This document shows positions 17,027 to 26,087 of a stretch of DNA of 64,000 nt, in pieces. The notes under the pieces were generated by a model that worked only from the letters and a program-made list of their open reading frames with translations, ran no database searches and had not been told where the DNA came from. The DNA is from Nocardioides rubriscoriae (GTDB taxonomy: Bacteria > Actinomycetota > Actinomycetes > Propionibacteriales > Nocardioidaceae). Position numbers and translations under genes: made by a program. Each line of letters opens with the position of its first letter. Within the stretch, counting starts at the first letter, position 1. The stretch covers positions 124,001 through 188,000 of the forward strand of contig NZ_VIYJ01000010.1 of NCBI RefSeq assembly GCF_008087085.1. Reading direction: 5' to 3'.

Positions 17027-18496
17027 GTGCCCCCCGACCTGACCGTGATCGTCCTGGCCGCCGGTGGCGGTACCCGGATGAAGTCCAAGACGATGAAGGT
17101 GCTCCACGAGGTCGGTGGTCGCAGCATGGTGGGCCACGTGCTCGCCGCTGCGCTGGCGACCGAGCCGCAACGCGTCGTGGCGGTCGTCGGCCACCAGCGC
17201 GACCAGGTCGGGCCCCACATCCAGCAGCTGGTCCCCGACGCCGTCCTCGCCGTCCAGGAGGAGCAGCTCGGCACCGGGCACGCCGTGCGCGTGGCGATGC
17301 AGGCCATCGGGCAGACCAGCGGCACCGTCGTCGTCGCGACCGGTGACACGCCCCTGCTGACCGGCGAGAGCCTGCGCGCCTTCGTCGCCGAGCACCTCGC
17401 CTCGCAGGCGGCGGTGAGCATCCTCAGCGGGGTGGTCGACGACCCCTTCGGGCTCGGGCGCATCGTGCGCAACGACGAGGGCGACGTGCTCGCGATCGTC
17501 GAGGAGAAGGACGCCACCGACCTGCAGCGCGAGATCCGCGAGATCAACTCCGGGATCCTGGCCTTCGATGCCGCGTTCTTGGCCGACGCGCTGCCCCGCA
17601 TCGGCAACGACAACGCCAACGGCGAGTTCTACCTCACCGACGCGATCGGGCTGGCCCGCGAGGACGCCCTCGCGGTCAGCGCCCACCCGATCGACGACGT
17701 CATGCAGACCGAGGGGGTCAACGACCGCGCCCAGCTCGCGCGGATCGGCGCCGAGCTCAACCGCCGGATCGTGACGCGGTGGATGCGCGACGGGGTCAGC
17801 GTGATGGACCCCGCCACGACCTGGATCGACGCCGACGTCGTGCTCGCCGCCGACGTGACGATCCTGCCCGGCACCCAGCTCCTCGGGGCCACGGTGGTCG
17901 CCGAGGACGCCGTGGTCGGGCCCGACACCACGCTGAAGGACTGCGAGGTCGGCGCCGGGGCCCGCGTCGTCCGCACCCACGCCGAGCTGGCCGTGATCGG
18001 CGACGGCGCCACGGTCGGGCCCTTCTCCTACCTGCGGCCCGGCACCAGGCTCGGCACGCGCGGCAAGATCGGTGCGTTCGTCGAGACCAAGAACGCCGAG
18101 ATCGGCGACGGCGCCAAGGTGCCCCACCTGTCCTACGTCGGCGACGCCGAGATCGGCGAGGGCACCAACATCGGCGCCGGCACGATCTTCGCCAACTACG
18201 ACGGCGTGGCCAAGCACCGCACCGTCGTGGGCCCGCATGCCCGCACGGGGTCCAACAACACCTTCGTCGCGCCGGTCGAGATCGGTGCCGGCGCGGGCAC
18301 GGGTGCCGGCACCGTCGTACGCCATGACGTGCCGCCCGGCGCCCTGGCGGTGAGCGCCGGTCCGCAGCGCGACCTCGAGGGTTGGGTCGCGCGGCGGCGT
18401 CCAGGGACCGACCAGGCGTCCGCGGCGGCGCAGGCCCTGGCACAATCTCCCATGGCCCACGACCCGTCCGACGAGAGCCCTCAGGAGCGCGCGTGA
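17027..18496 (+). CDS. glmU: Bifunctional UDP-GlcNAc pyrophosphorylase / GlcN-1-P acetyltransferase
   Basis: This 489-residue cytoplasmic enzyme makes UDP-GlcNAc for peptidoglycan. The N-terminal uridylyltransferase has LAAGGGTRMKSKTMKVLHEV (residues 10-29), a GTGHAV loop and ATGDTPLL. From about 250 a left-handed beta-helix carries hexapeptide repeats, with the acetyltransferase motif YLRPGTRLGTRGKIGAFVE and the active-site His in HLSYVGDAEIG. The C-terminal tail is Gln/Ala/Ser-rich and acidic, as in other actinobacterial GlmU. The start is GTG at 17027. The stop overlaps the prs GTG, coupling the two. The 220-base gap upstream shows no tRNA or other gene. Confidence 0.96.
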   Translation: MPPDLTVIVLAAGGGTRMKSKTMKVLHEVGGRSMVGHVLAAALATEPQRVVAVVGHQRDQVGPHIQQLVPDAVLAVQEEQLGTGHAVRVAMQAIGQTSGTVVVATGDTPLLTGESLRAFVAEHLASQAAVSILSGVVDDPFGLGRIVRNDEGDVLAIVEEKDATDLQREIREINSGILAFDAAFLADALPRIGNDNANGEFYLTDAIGLAREDALAVSAHPIDDVMQTEGVNDRAQLARIGAELNRRIVTRWMRDGVSVMDPATTWIDADVVLAADVTILPGTQLLGATVVAEDAVVGPDTTLKDCEVGAGARVVRTHAELAVIGDGATVGPFSYLRPGTRLGTRGKIGAFVETKNAEIGDGAKVPHLSYVGDAEIGEGTNIGAGTIFANYDGVAKHRTVVGPHARTGSNNTFVAPVEIGAGAGTGAGTVVRHDVPPGALAVSAGPQRDLEGWVARRRPGTDQASAAAQALAQSPMAHDPSDESPQERA

Positions 18497-19473
18497 CCGG
18501 AATCCAGAAGACCACCGAGAAGAACCTCATGGTCTTCAGTGGCCGGGCGCACCCCGCCCTGGCCACCGAGGTCTCCGAGATCCTCGGCACCCCGATCGTG
18601 CCGACGTCGGCCTACGACTTCGCCAACGGCGAGATCTACGTGCGCTACGAGGAGTCGGTGCGCGGCTGCGACGCTTTCGTCATCCAGAGCCACACCGCGC
18701 CGATCAACACCTGGCTGATGGAGCACCTGATCATGGTCGACGCGCTCAAGCGCGCCTCGGCCAAGCGCATCACGGTCGTGATGCCCTTCTGGGGCTACAG
18801 TCGCCAGGACAAGAAGCACCGCGGCCGCGAGCCGATCTCGGCCCGCCTGGTCGCCGACATGTTCAAGACCGCGGGCGCCGACCGCATCATCACCGTCGAC
18901 ATGCACGCCGACCAGCTGCAGGGCTTCTTCGACGGCCCCGTCGACCACCTGATGGCGCTGCCGCTGCTCACCGACTACATCAAGGCCCAGTACGGCGGCC
19001 AGCAGCTGGCGATCGTCTCGCCCGACGCCGGCCGCATCAAGGTCGCCGAGCGCTGGTCCGCGCGCCTGGGCGGGGCGCCCCTGGCCTTCATCCACAAGAG
19101 CCGCCGGGCCGACCGCCCCAACGAGACCGTCGCCAACCGCGTCGTCGGCGACGTCAAGGGCCGCATGTGCGTGCTGACCGACGACATGATCGACACCGGC
19201 GGCACCATCGTGAAGGCCGCCGAGGCGCTCATCGCCGACGGCGCCGCGGGCGTCGTGATCGCCGCGACCCACGCGATCCTCTCCGGACCTGCCGTCGACC
19301 GCCTCAAGAACTCCCCGGCCTCGGAGGTGATCGTCACCAACACGCTGCCGATCAGCCCCGACGCCGAGTTCGACAAGCTCACCACGCTCTCGATCGCGCC
19401 GCTGGTCGCGCGCGCCATCCGCGAGGTGTTCGAGGACGGCTCGGTCACCTCGATGTTCGACGGTCACGCGTAG
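18493..19473 (+). CDS. prs: Ribose-phosphate pyrophosphokinase (PRPP synthetase)
   Basis: This 326-residue cytoplasmic enzyme transfers pyrophosphate from ATP to ribose-5-phosphate, feeding purine, pyrimidine, His and Trp synthesis. It shows the flexible catalytic loop RQDKKHRGREPIS, the metal-binding DMHADQLQGFFDGPVDHL, SPDAGRIKVAERW, and the PRPP-binding loop DDMIDTGGTIVKA. The length matches class I enzymes. I chose GTG 18493 (V-T-G-I-Q-K-T-T) because AGGAG lies upstream and it overlaps the glmU stop (GTGA). The glmU-prs pair is conserved in actinobacteria. Confidence 0.96.
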   Translation: MTGIQKTTEKNLMVFSGRAHPALATEVSEILGTPIVPTSAYDFANGEIYVRYEESVRGCDAFVIQSHTAPINTWLMEHLIMVDALKRASAKRITVVMPFWGYSRQDKKHRGREPISARLVADMFKTAGADRIITVDMHADQLQGFFDGPVDHLMALPLLTDYIKAQYGGQQLAIVSPDAGRIKVAERWSARLGGAPLAFIHKSRRADRPNETVANRVVGDVKGRMCVLTDDMIDTGGTIVKAAEALIADGAAGVVIAATHAILSGPAVDRLKNSPASEVIVTNTLPISPDAEFDKLTTLSIAPLVARAIREVFEDGSVTSMFDGHA

Positions 19474-19512
19474 CCGACGTCGGTCAGAGGGCGACCAGCG
19501 TCACCACACGGT

Positions 19513-19622
19513 GGTTGAGGTGCGAGCGCAGCGAGCCTCGAAACCCCCGCAGCAACAGGTCGGGTCGAGCTGTCGCTGCGGTGGTCTCGAGGCTCGTCGC
19601 TAGCGCTCCTCGCACCTCGACC
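19513..19622. repeat. Inverted repeat pair, family 2, between convergent prs and pepN
   Basis: The left arm 19513-19545 (GGTTGAGGTGCGAGCG to GCCTCGAAACC) and right arm 19583-19622 (GGTCTCGAGGCTCG to GCACCTCGACC) are imperfect reverse complements about 37 bases apart. The right arm is a few bases longer in its centre. The pair could fold into a long hairpin and end transcription from both sides. A second copy lies at 33487-33618. Confidence 0.8.
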
Positions 19623-19626
19623 AGCG

Positions 19627-22062
19627 TCAGCGGCGGTCGTCGAGCGCGTCCTCCCAGGCCCGCCGCAGGATCGTGCTGGTGACATCGGTCAGCGCGGCCT
19701 CGACGGCGTCGAGGCGGGCGGCGTCGAGCGCGACCGCCGGGAAGGCACGGCCGACCGCCTGGGCGAACGCCTGGCCGCGCTCGGCCAGGGCCGGGGCCTC
19801 GGCCAGGTAGCGGTCGACGTACGGCGCCACGAGGGCGGCCTGCTCGGGCTGCCACAGCCCGCCGGTGAGCGCCTCGAAGCGGCGGTTGGCGACGTCCGGC
19901 TCGGTCGCGGCGGCCCAGGCGGCGGCCTTGGCCTCGGGGGTCGGGCGGGCGGCCAGGGCGCGGGCGGCGCCGAGCTCGCCGTCGACGGTGCCGTCGCGCA
20001 GGCGCTCGGCCTCGACGGCGGCCTCGTCGACGGCGCCGATCGCGGCCAGGCGGGCGACGACGCGCCAGCGCAGGCCGGCGTACCAGGACAGGCCGTCGAC
20101 CCCGTCGGCGTCGAGCCAGCCCTGGAGCAGCGCGGCGTCGCGCGAGGTCGAGGCCAGGCCTTCGACGAAGGTCAGGCGCAGCTCGTCGTCGGTGGCGCGC
20201 GCCAACCCGGCGGCGAAGGCGTCGGCCAGGGTGGCGCACGCCGCGGCGACGTCGTCGGCCGCAACGCGCTCGGGCAGGATCGAGACCAGGGTCCGGTTGA
20301 CGACCGAGGTCACGATCATCGGGTAGGTCTCGAGCGGCAGGAGCCGGGCCAGGACGCCGAGGTAGTCAAGCGCCGACATCCGGCGGGTGCGGACCGCGTC
20401 GAACCACGTGCCCCACACGACCGCCCGGGCCAGCGGGTCCTCCAGCGCGGGCAGCGACGACGCGAACGCGGCGGCCGACCGCGGGTCGAGGGCGACCTGC
20501 GCATAGGTCTCGCTGGCCACGTTGGGGAGCACGACCCGGCCCGCCCAGCCGTCCAGCCGCACCGGCTCGTCGGCCAGGTCGACGGTGCGGGTCTCGAGCA
20601 GCGCCAGCACGTCGTCGTACGACGCCACCTGGAAGCGGTGGGGCCGCGAGCCCTCACGGTGCAGCACCGGGGTGCCGTCGTCGTCGCGCTCGACCCGGAT
20701 GGTGTCGAAGCCGGTGGTGCGCAGCCAGGCGTCCGCCCACCCGACGACGTCGCGGTCGGAGACGGCGTCGAGCGCGGCCACGAAGTCGGCCAGCACAGCG
20801 TTGCCGAAACGGTGCTGCGACAGGTAGGCGTTGACGCCCGCGAGGAAGGTCTCGTCGCCCAGCCAGGTCACCAGCTGGCGCAGGGCAGCGTTGCCCTTGG
20901 CGTAGCTGATCATGTCGAAGTTGGTGGCCGCGGCGTCGACGTCGGGCACGTCCTCGGCGGCCGGGGCGACCGGGTGGGTGGAGCGGCGTGCGTCGGTGCG
21001 GTAGGCGACGACCTTGCGGGTCGTCTCGAAGCCGACCAGCAGGTGCGGATAGCCGGCGGCGGCCTCGGCGACGCGGAAGCCCATGTAGTCGGCGAACGAC
21101 TCCTGCAGCCAGGTGTCCTCCCACCACGTCATCGTCACCAGGTCGCCGAACCACATGTGCGCCATCTCGTGGGCGATGGTCGAGGCGCGGGCGGCGCGCA
21201 GGCGGGCGGTGGTGAGGCCGCGGGGGAGGTACTCGTCGCGGTAGGTGACGCAGCCCGGCGTCTCGAGCGCGCCCCAGTTCTGACCGGGCACGAACGCCTG
21301 CTCGTAGGAGTCGAACGGCATCGGCTCGGTGAACAGCGTCGCGTAGTGGTCGAAGCACTTCTCGGTCGTCGCGCGCAGCTCGTCGAAGTCGCGGTCGAGC
21401 TCGGCGGCCAGCGACGCCCGGGCGTGCCAGGCGAAGGGCAGCCCGGCGTGCTCCCAGGTGCGGGAGTGCCAGGGCCCTGCGCAGACCACGAACATGGCGG
21501 TGGGGATCGGCAGGGTGGTGGTGAACTGCCAGCGTCGCAGGGTCCGGCCGTCGTCGCCCTCCAGCAGGCCCTCGTGCTGGACCCGCCCGTTGGCCATGAC
21601 CGTCCACGCCGGGTCGGCGCCGACGCGCAGCTGGACCGGCGCCTTCAGGTCGTTCTGGTCGAAGCAGGGGAAGACCTTCTGGGCCACGTCCATCCCGACG
21701 TACGCCGCCACGTAGGTCTCGCCGTCGGCGGGGTCGGTGAACGTGTGCATGCCGTCGCCGTCGGTCACGTAGGGGACCTTCGCGGTCACGACCAGGGAGT
21801 GCCGTCCCCCGAGGCCGGAGAGGTGGATCCGGTGGCCGTCGTAGGACCACGTCACGCCCTGGTGCTCAGGGTCGAGCTCGACGTCGACGTCACTCGCGCC
21901 GCTCAGCTCGAGGAACGTCGCGTCGGTGCTGCAGGTGAAGCCGACGACGCAGCCCAGGTCGTAGTGGCCCCGGCCAGGATCGGTCAGGTCGAGCTCGAGG
22001 CTGTAGGAGACGTCCGAGACGGCGGCGGCACGGGCACGGGCTTCGTCGAGGGTCAGGCTCAC
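19627..22062 (-). CDS. pepN: Aminopeptidase N, M1 family
   Basis: This is an 811-residue cytoplasmic zinc aminopeptidase. The zinc site is HEMAHMWFGDLVTM with the third ligand in WLQESFADYMG. The exopeptidase motif that is normally GAMEN reads GALET here (NWGALETPGCVT), so Met is replaced by Leu and Asn by Thr while the key Glu is kept. The C-terminal ERAP1-like helical region (about 500-811) is complete. It trims N-terminal residues from peptides. The ATG is at 22062 in a 191-base gap divergent from rplY. It converges on prs across an inverted repeat. Confidence 0.93.
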   Translation of the reverse strand: MSLTLDEARARAAAVSDVSYSLELDLTDPGRGHYDLGCVVGFTCSTDATFLELSGASDVDVELDPEHQGVTWSYDGHRIHLSGLGGRHSLVVTAKVPYVTDGDGMHTFTDPADGETYVAAYVGMDVAQKVFPCFDQNDLKAPVQLRVGADPAWTVMANGRVQHEGLLEGDDGRTLRRWQFTTTLPIPTAMFVVCAGPWHSRTWEHAGLPFAWHARASLAAELDRDFDELRATTEKCFDHYATLFTEPMPFDSYEQAFVPGQNWGALETPGCVTYRDEYLPRGLTTARLRAARASTIAHEMAHMWFGDLVTMTWWEDTWLQESFADYMGFRVAEAAAGYPHLLVGFETTRKVVAYRTDARRSTHPVAPAAEDVPDVDAAATNFDMISYAKGNAALRQLVTWLGDETFLAGVNAYLSQHRFGNAVLADFVAALDAVSDRDVVGWADAWLRTTGFDTIRVERDDDGTPVLHREGSRPHRFQVASYDDVLALLETRTVDLADEPVRLDGWAGRVVLPNVASETYAQVALDPRSAAAFASSLPALEDPLARAVVWGTWFDAVRTRRMSALDYLGVLARLLPLETYPMIVTSVVNRTLVSILPERVAADDVAAACATLADAFAAGLARATDDELRLTFVEGLASTSRDAALLQGWLDADGVDGLSWYAGLRWRVVARLAAIGAVDEAAVEAERLRDGTVDGELGAARALAARPTPEAKAAAWAAATEPDVANRRFEALTGGLWQPEQAALVAPYVDRYLAEAPALAERGQAFAQAVGRAFPAVALDAARLDAVEAALTDVTSTILRRAWEDALDDRR

Positions 22063-22168
22063 GCCCTCACCCTACGGATTGGCGATCGGCGGCCGACGCC
22101 CGTAATCTTCTCGGGTTGCCTCGGCGAGGGAGCCCACCCAGCTCCGTGATCGACAGGGCCGGCTGATC

Positions 22169-22194
22169 GAACGCCGCGCTGTCGCGCGGCGTTC
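22169..22194 (+). promoter_or_regulatory. Hairpin in the rplY leader
   Basis: GAACGCCGCGC (22169-22179) and GCGCGGCGTTC (22184-22194) form a perfect 11-bp stem with loop TGTC, followed by TGTGTCTCT. It sits 59 bases before the rplY ATG. It may be an attenuator or a ribosomal-protein leader element. I cannot match it to a named leader family. Confidence 0.6.
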
Positions 22195-22253
22195 TGTGTC
22201 TCTCCGCCCGGCCCCACCGACCCACACACCGCCGAACCAACCGGGAGACCAGC

Positions 22254-22925
22254 ATGTCCGAGACCGAGAAGATCCAGGCCGAGAGCCGCACCGAGTTCGG
22301 CAAGGGCGCGGCCCGCCGCATCCGTCGCGAGAACAAGATCCCGGCCGTCATCTACGGCCACGGCAACGACCCGATCCACGTCACCCTGCCGGGTCACTCG
22401 ACGATGATGGCCCTCAAGCACGGCGGCTCCAACGCCCTGCTCGAGCTCGACATCGACGGCTCGAGCCAGCTGGCGCTGACCAAGCAGGTCCAGATCGACC
22501 CGATCCGCCGCGCGATCGAGCACATCGACTTCGTCGCCGTCCGCAAGGGCGAGAAGGTCACCGTCGACGTCGCGATCAACGTCGTCGGCGAGGCCGGCCC
22601 CGACACCCTCGTGGTCATCGAGAACCAGACCGTCCAGGTCGAGGCCGAGGCCACCACGATCCCCGAGCAGATCGACGTCGACATCGAGGGCCTCGCCGCG
22701 GGCACCCAGATCCTGGCCTCCGAGCTGCAGCTCCCCGCCGGCACCACCCTGCTCGTCGACGGCGAGACCCTCGTCGTCAACATCACCGAGCAGATCAGCG
22801 CCGAGGCCCTCGAGGCCGAGCTGGAGGAGGCCGAGGCCGAGGCCGGCATCGAGCGCGACGAGTCCGAGGACGAGTCCGCGAGCAGCGAGGCTGCGGCCGA
22901 GGAGTCCCCGGCCTCCGAGGAGTGA
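22254..22925 (+). CDS. rplY: 50S ribosomal protein L25 / general stress protein Ctc
   Basis: This is a 223-residue, two-domain L25 of the long CTC type, which binds 5S rRNA. The N-terminal RNA-binding part reads ESRTEFGKGAARRIRRENKI followed by PAVIYGHG. The TL5/CTC C-terminal beta domain follows (GEKVTVDVAINVVGEAGPDT). The last 35 residues are a very acidic Glu/Ser/Ala tail (ESEDESASSEAAAEESPASE), typical of actinobacterial homologues. The ATG follows CGGGAGACCAGC. It heads a pair with pth, 77 bases downstream, an arrangement seen in many actinobacteria. Confidence 0.95.
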   Translation: MSETEKIQAESRTEFGKGAARRIRRENKIPAVIYGHGNDPIHVTLPGHSTMMALKHGGSNALLELDIDGSSQLALTKQVQIDPIRRAIEHIDFVAVRKGEKVTVDVAINVVGEAGPDTLVVIENQTVQVEAEATTIPEQIDVDIEGLAAGTQILASELQLPAGTTLLVDGETLVVNITEQISAEALEAELEEAEAEAGIERDESEDESASSEAAAEESPASEE

Positions 22926-23002
22926 TCCTCGCCCGGCTCAGGTGGTACCTGGGCCGCCTGATCTCACCGGTACGCCCCGACCCCGCGCAGGAGACCGACG
23001 AC

Positions 23003-23590
23003 ATGTCCGAGGTGTGGCTCGTCGTCGGTCTGGGCAACCCCGGCGAGAAGTACGCCGGGCACCGTCACAACATCGGCTACCTGGTCGTCGACGAGCTCGT
23101 CCGCCGGCTCGGCACCCCGCTGCGCGCCCACAAGACCGGGCGCGCCGAGGTGGCCGAGGCCCGGCTGGGGGCGCCCGGCAGCGACGGCCCCCGTCTCGTG
23201 CTCGCCCGACCTCGTTCCTACATGAACGAGGTCGGCGGGCCGGTCAAGGCGCTGGCCACGTTCTACAAGGTCGAGCCCGACCACGTGATCGCGATCCACG
23301 ACGAGCTCGACATCGCCTTCGGGACCTTGCGCACCAAGCTCGGCGGCGGCGACAACGGCCACAACGGACTGAAGTCGATGCGCTCGTCGTTCGGCACCGG
23401 CGACTTCTACCGGGTCCGGGCCGGCATCGGCCGCCCCCCGGGCCGGCAGGACGTCGCCGACTTCGTGCTGTCCAACTACTCCACCGTCGAGCGCAAGGAG
23501 CTGCCCTTCCAGGTCGACACCGCCGCCGACGCGGTCGAGTCGCTGGTCCTCGAGGGGCTCGAGCGCACGCAGCAGAAGTTCAACAGCTGA
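23003..23590 (+). CDS. pth: Peptidyl-tRNA hydrolase
   Basis: This 195-residue enzyme frees tRNA from stalled peptidyl-tRNA. It begins VWLVVGLGNPGEKYAGHRHN with Asn of GLGNPG and the catalytic His of RHNIGY. RPRSYMNEVGGPV, HDELDIAFGTLR with the catalytic Asp, and GGGDNGHNGLKSM follow in the family order. The length is standard. The ATG at 23003 is set by AGGAG at 22989-22993; a longer upstream frame overlaps rplY and is not coding. Its last 11 bases overlap the end of the convergent GNAT-GrpB gene, so both stop codons lie inside the other gene. Confidence 0.95.
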   Translation: MSEVWLVVGLGNPGEKYAGHRHNIGYLVVDELVRRLGTPLRAHKTGRAEVAEARLGAPGSDGPRLVLARPRSYMNEVGGPVKALATFYKVEPDHVIAIHDELDIAFGTLRTKLGGGDNGHNGLKSMRSSFGTGDFYRVRAGIGRPPGRQDVADFVLSNYSTVERKELPFQVDTAADAVESLVLEGLERTQQKFNS

Positions 23591-24677
23591 CCTGTCCTCG
23601 GCTCGCGTGGGTGGTCCCACCGTCGGGGGACCAGCCGACGGCGTGGGCCCACTGCTCGGCCGCCTCCATGACGAGGTCGCACACCGGGTCCTTCACCGCG
23701 TAGTAGGCGTCCGCGTCGTCGGGGTGCAGCTGCGCCAGGGCGGTCTTGACCCGGGCGTAGGCGGTGGCAGCCGACGGCGACGAGCGCAGGTAGTCGCGGA
23801 AGAGCAACGCGTAGCGCTGGTTGCCGCGACCGACCTCGCGCACGTGGAGATGAGTACGGCGCCACGACGACGGGGCCCGGAACATCCGCTTGGACCACTC
23901 GCCCGGCGCGTCCGTCGCGCCGGGTGGGACGTGGTCGCGGGTGTGCTCGGTCGGGGTCGCGCCGAGCGTGCGGAAGCCGGCCTCGAGGCGCGGGTCGGCG
24001 AGGTCGGCCACGGTGACCTGCACGTCGATGACGTCCTTGGCGGCCAGCCCCGGCACGGAGGTGGAGCCGATGTGGTCGATGCGCAGCGCCACCTCTCCCA
24101 GCGCGCCGGCCAGGGCGGCGGCGATGCGCTCGAACTCCGCCGGCCATCGCTCGTCGTGGGCCTCGATGGCGATGCGAGGCTGCTGGGTCGGCCCCTGGTG
24201 CAGGAGGAGCCGCAGCTCCTCGATCTGCAGCGGGGACCCCTCGCACAGCGGCTCCCACGTGCCGGTCGGCTCGAAGCCGCGGCTGACGTAGAGGCGGCGG
24301 GCGCCGTCGTTGCCCTCGGTGACGTGCAGCCGCACCTCGTCGTACGACGGCCGGCACCAGGCCACGAGCGCGTCGAGCAGCTGCCCGCCGACGCCGTGCC
24401 CGCGGGCGACCGGGTCGGTCCACATGCCCCACACGAAGACGGTCGGCCCGTCGTCGGGGGCGAAGGCGCCGCCCATCGCCACCGGGTGGCCGTCGTCGAG
24501 GGCGAGCAGGGTGAGCCCGCCGTTGTCGGCCCGTTGGCGCCACCCGCCCTCGGTGAGCGACTCGGCCTGGGCCAGCGTGCTCCCGAACGCCTCGGGGGCG
24601 TCGGCGAGCGCCCTCAGCCGGACGTCGCGCAGCAGCTGCCAGTCGTCGGCGGTCACCCGGCGCAGCTCGATGCTCAT
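23580..24677 (-). CDS. GNAT acetyltransferase fused to a GrpB (UPF0157) nucleotidyltransferase-like domain
   Basis: This is a 365-residue fusion. Residues 1-165 are a GNAT fold with acetyl-CoA loop ARGHGVGGQLLDAL and the C-terminal GNDGARRLYVSRGFEPTGTW. Residues about 175-345 are GrpB-like: RIDHIGSTSVPGLAAKDVID, the hallmark H-x-G-S-T-[AS]-V-P-G-[LM] and D-[VI]-x-V pattern, ending in NQRYALLFRDYLR and AYARVKTALAQ. GrpB proteins are distant nucleotidyltransferases, some linked to CoA or cofactor chemistry, with no settled reaction. The fusion suggests modification of a common small substrate. The ATG is at 24677. The 3' end overlaps pth by 11 bases. Confidence 0.85.
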   Translation of the reverse strand: MSIELRRVTADDWQLLRDVRLRALADAPEAFGSTLAQAESLTEGGWRQRADNGGLTLLALDDGHPVAMGGAFAPDDGPTVFVWGMWTDPVARGHGVGGQLLDALVAWCRPSYDEVRLHVTEGNDGARRLYVSRGFEPTGTWEPLCEGSPLQIEELRLLLHQGPTQQPRIAIEAHDERWPAEFERIAAALAGALGEVALRIDHIGSTSVPGLAAKDVIDVQVTVADLADPRLEAGFRTLGATPTEHTRDHVPPGATDAPGEWSKRMFRAPSSWRRTHLHVREVGRGNQRYALLFRDYLRSSPSAATAYARVKTALAQLHPDDADAYYAVKDPVCDLVMEAAEQWAHAVGWSPDGGTTHASRGQVSC

Positions 24678-24724
24678 GCGCCCCACCCTGGCACGGCGCA
24701 GCGGTGGAACCACCGCGCTCCTCG

Positions 24725-26068
24725 TCAGTCGGGGTCGGGTGGGCGGCGATGGAAGGTGAGGGTGCCGTCGGGGTGTCGGACCAGCTCGTAGCGGGGGTCG
24801 TGCGCGAGGTGGTGGTGGTGGCTGCAGAGGAGCACGCCGTCGTCGAGGTCGGTGTGGCCACCTTGGGACCAGGCGACGAGGTGGTGGGCCTCGCACCAGG
24901 CGGCAGGGATGGTGCAGCCACGGGTGCGGCAGGTGACGTCGCGCACGGCCATGGCTTTGCGCTGGGAACGGCTGTAGAGCCGGCGGCTGCGGCCGAGGTC
25001 GAGGATCTCCGACTCACTGCCGAGCACGGCCGGGACGAGGCGGGCGGTGCAGGCCAGGCGTCGGGCTTGGGTGGCGGAGAGGGGTTCGTCGCCGACCAGG
25101 GCGACGCCGAGGCCTTCGAGGAGGGACTGCAGCTCGATGGTGACGATGACGGTGGTGGCGTCGCCGCCGTGCAGCGGGAGACGGCTGGGGTCGAGACGCT
25201 CGAGGAGGGCGCCGAAGGCGTCGCCGAGGCGCTGCGGGTAGGTGCGCTGGTCGGTGGGGCCGGGGCTGGCGGGCTCGGGGTCGTCGGCTGGCTCACGGTC
25301 CTGGCTCGGCCCGGTCGGCTCGGTCGGCTCGGTCGGCTCGGTCGGCTCGGTGGTGGGGGTGGCGGTGGGTCGCTGTCGAGGGGAGGTGAACGACTGCAGG
25401 TAGGTCATGAGTCGGTCGGCGACGTGGTCGGCGCAGCGGATGCGGATGTCGGTGGTGCCGTCGCCGCGCCGGCGGGTGTGGAGCGAGGTCTGGGCGGCGG
25501 CGCGGGTGTCGGCGTCGCCGAGGGCCTTGGCTTCGCGTTGGTCTTCGAGGTCGGGGGCGATGACCGAGAGCAGCTTGCGGCCGAGGTTGCGCAGGGCGCG
25601 CGGTGCGAAGTGGGGTGCTTGGTCGACGAGGTGCTGCTGGGCCTGCGCGGCCACCCCGGGTGGTAGGTCGTCGGGCAGCTCGTCGAGAGCGCGGCCCACG
25701 ACCATGGCCCGCTCCCGGTCGACCTCGCCGCACCGCATGGCTGCCGCGAGCGCGGGTCGGCGCTCGAGCATGCGGGCGAGCTCGAGGTCGCGCCGGCCGA
25801 CGTGGTCGTCGAGCCTTATCGCGTGGGCCAGCCACGCGCCGGCGTCACGTGAGCCGTGCGCCGCAGCGACGTCGTCGGCAGCGGCGAGCACCCGCAACCG
25901 GAGCTCGTCGAGGCGGGCCGCGACGGCCGCGAGCTCGACCAGCGCGGCCTCCTTGTCGGGAGTGCTCATGAACAGCGGCTCGATCGCGGCCACGTCGTCG
26001 AGCGCAGCACCCAGCGTGGTGGCACAGGCCAGCACGGGGTGCCCCAGCGGCGACGACGTGAATGACAT
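24725..26068 (-). CDS. DUF222 / HNH endonuclease domain protein (13E12 family)
   Basis: This is a 447-residue protein. The N-terminal helical DUF222 region (about 25-330) includes RLDELRLRVLAAADDVAAAHG and ARALRNLGRKL-like segments. The C-terminal HNH nuclease has CRTRGCTIPAAWCEAHHLV, then HTDLDDGVLLCSHHHHLAHD, with zinc-type Cys pairs and the catalytic His. These proteins occur in many copies in Nocardioides, Mycobacterium and relatives (REP13E12 type). Their role is unsettled, and mobility or genome defence have both been suggested. The central linker contains a short TEP repeat. It is located just upstream of a low-GC patch. Confidence 0.88.
   Translation of the reverse strand: MSFTSSPLGHPVLACATTLGAALDDVAAIEPLFMSTPDKEAALVELAAVAARLDELRLRVLAAADDVAAAHGSRDAGAWLAHAIRLDDHVGRRDLELARMLERRPALAAAMRCGEVDRERAMVVGRALDELPDDLPPGVAAQAQQHLVDQAPHFAPRALRNLGRKLLSVIAPDLEDQREAKALGDADTRAAAQTSLHTRRRGDGTTDIRIRCADHVADRLMTYLQSFTSPRQRPTATPTTEPTEPTEPTEPTGPSQDREPADDPEPASPGPTDQRTYPQRLGDAFGALLERLDPSRLPLHGGDATTVIVTIELQSLLEGLGVALVGDEPLSATQARRLACTARLVPAVLGSESEILDLGRSRRLYSRSQRKAMAVRDVTCRTRGCTIPAAWCEAHHLVAWSQGGHTDLDDGVLLCSHHHHLAHDPRYELVRHPDGTLTFHRRPPDPD
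25312..25347. repeat. Four perfect 9-bp tandem repeats inside the DUF222 gene
   Basis: CGGTCGGCT is repeated four times exactly, encoding Thr-Glu-Pro units on the minus strand in the linker between the DUF222 and HNH parts. Being in-frame, copy number could vary without breaking the protein. Confidence 0.85.
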
Positions 26069-26087
26069 GGACGAGCTCCGAGCAGTC

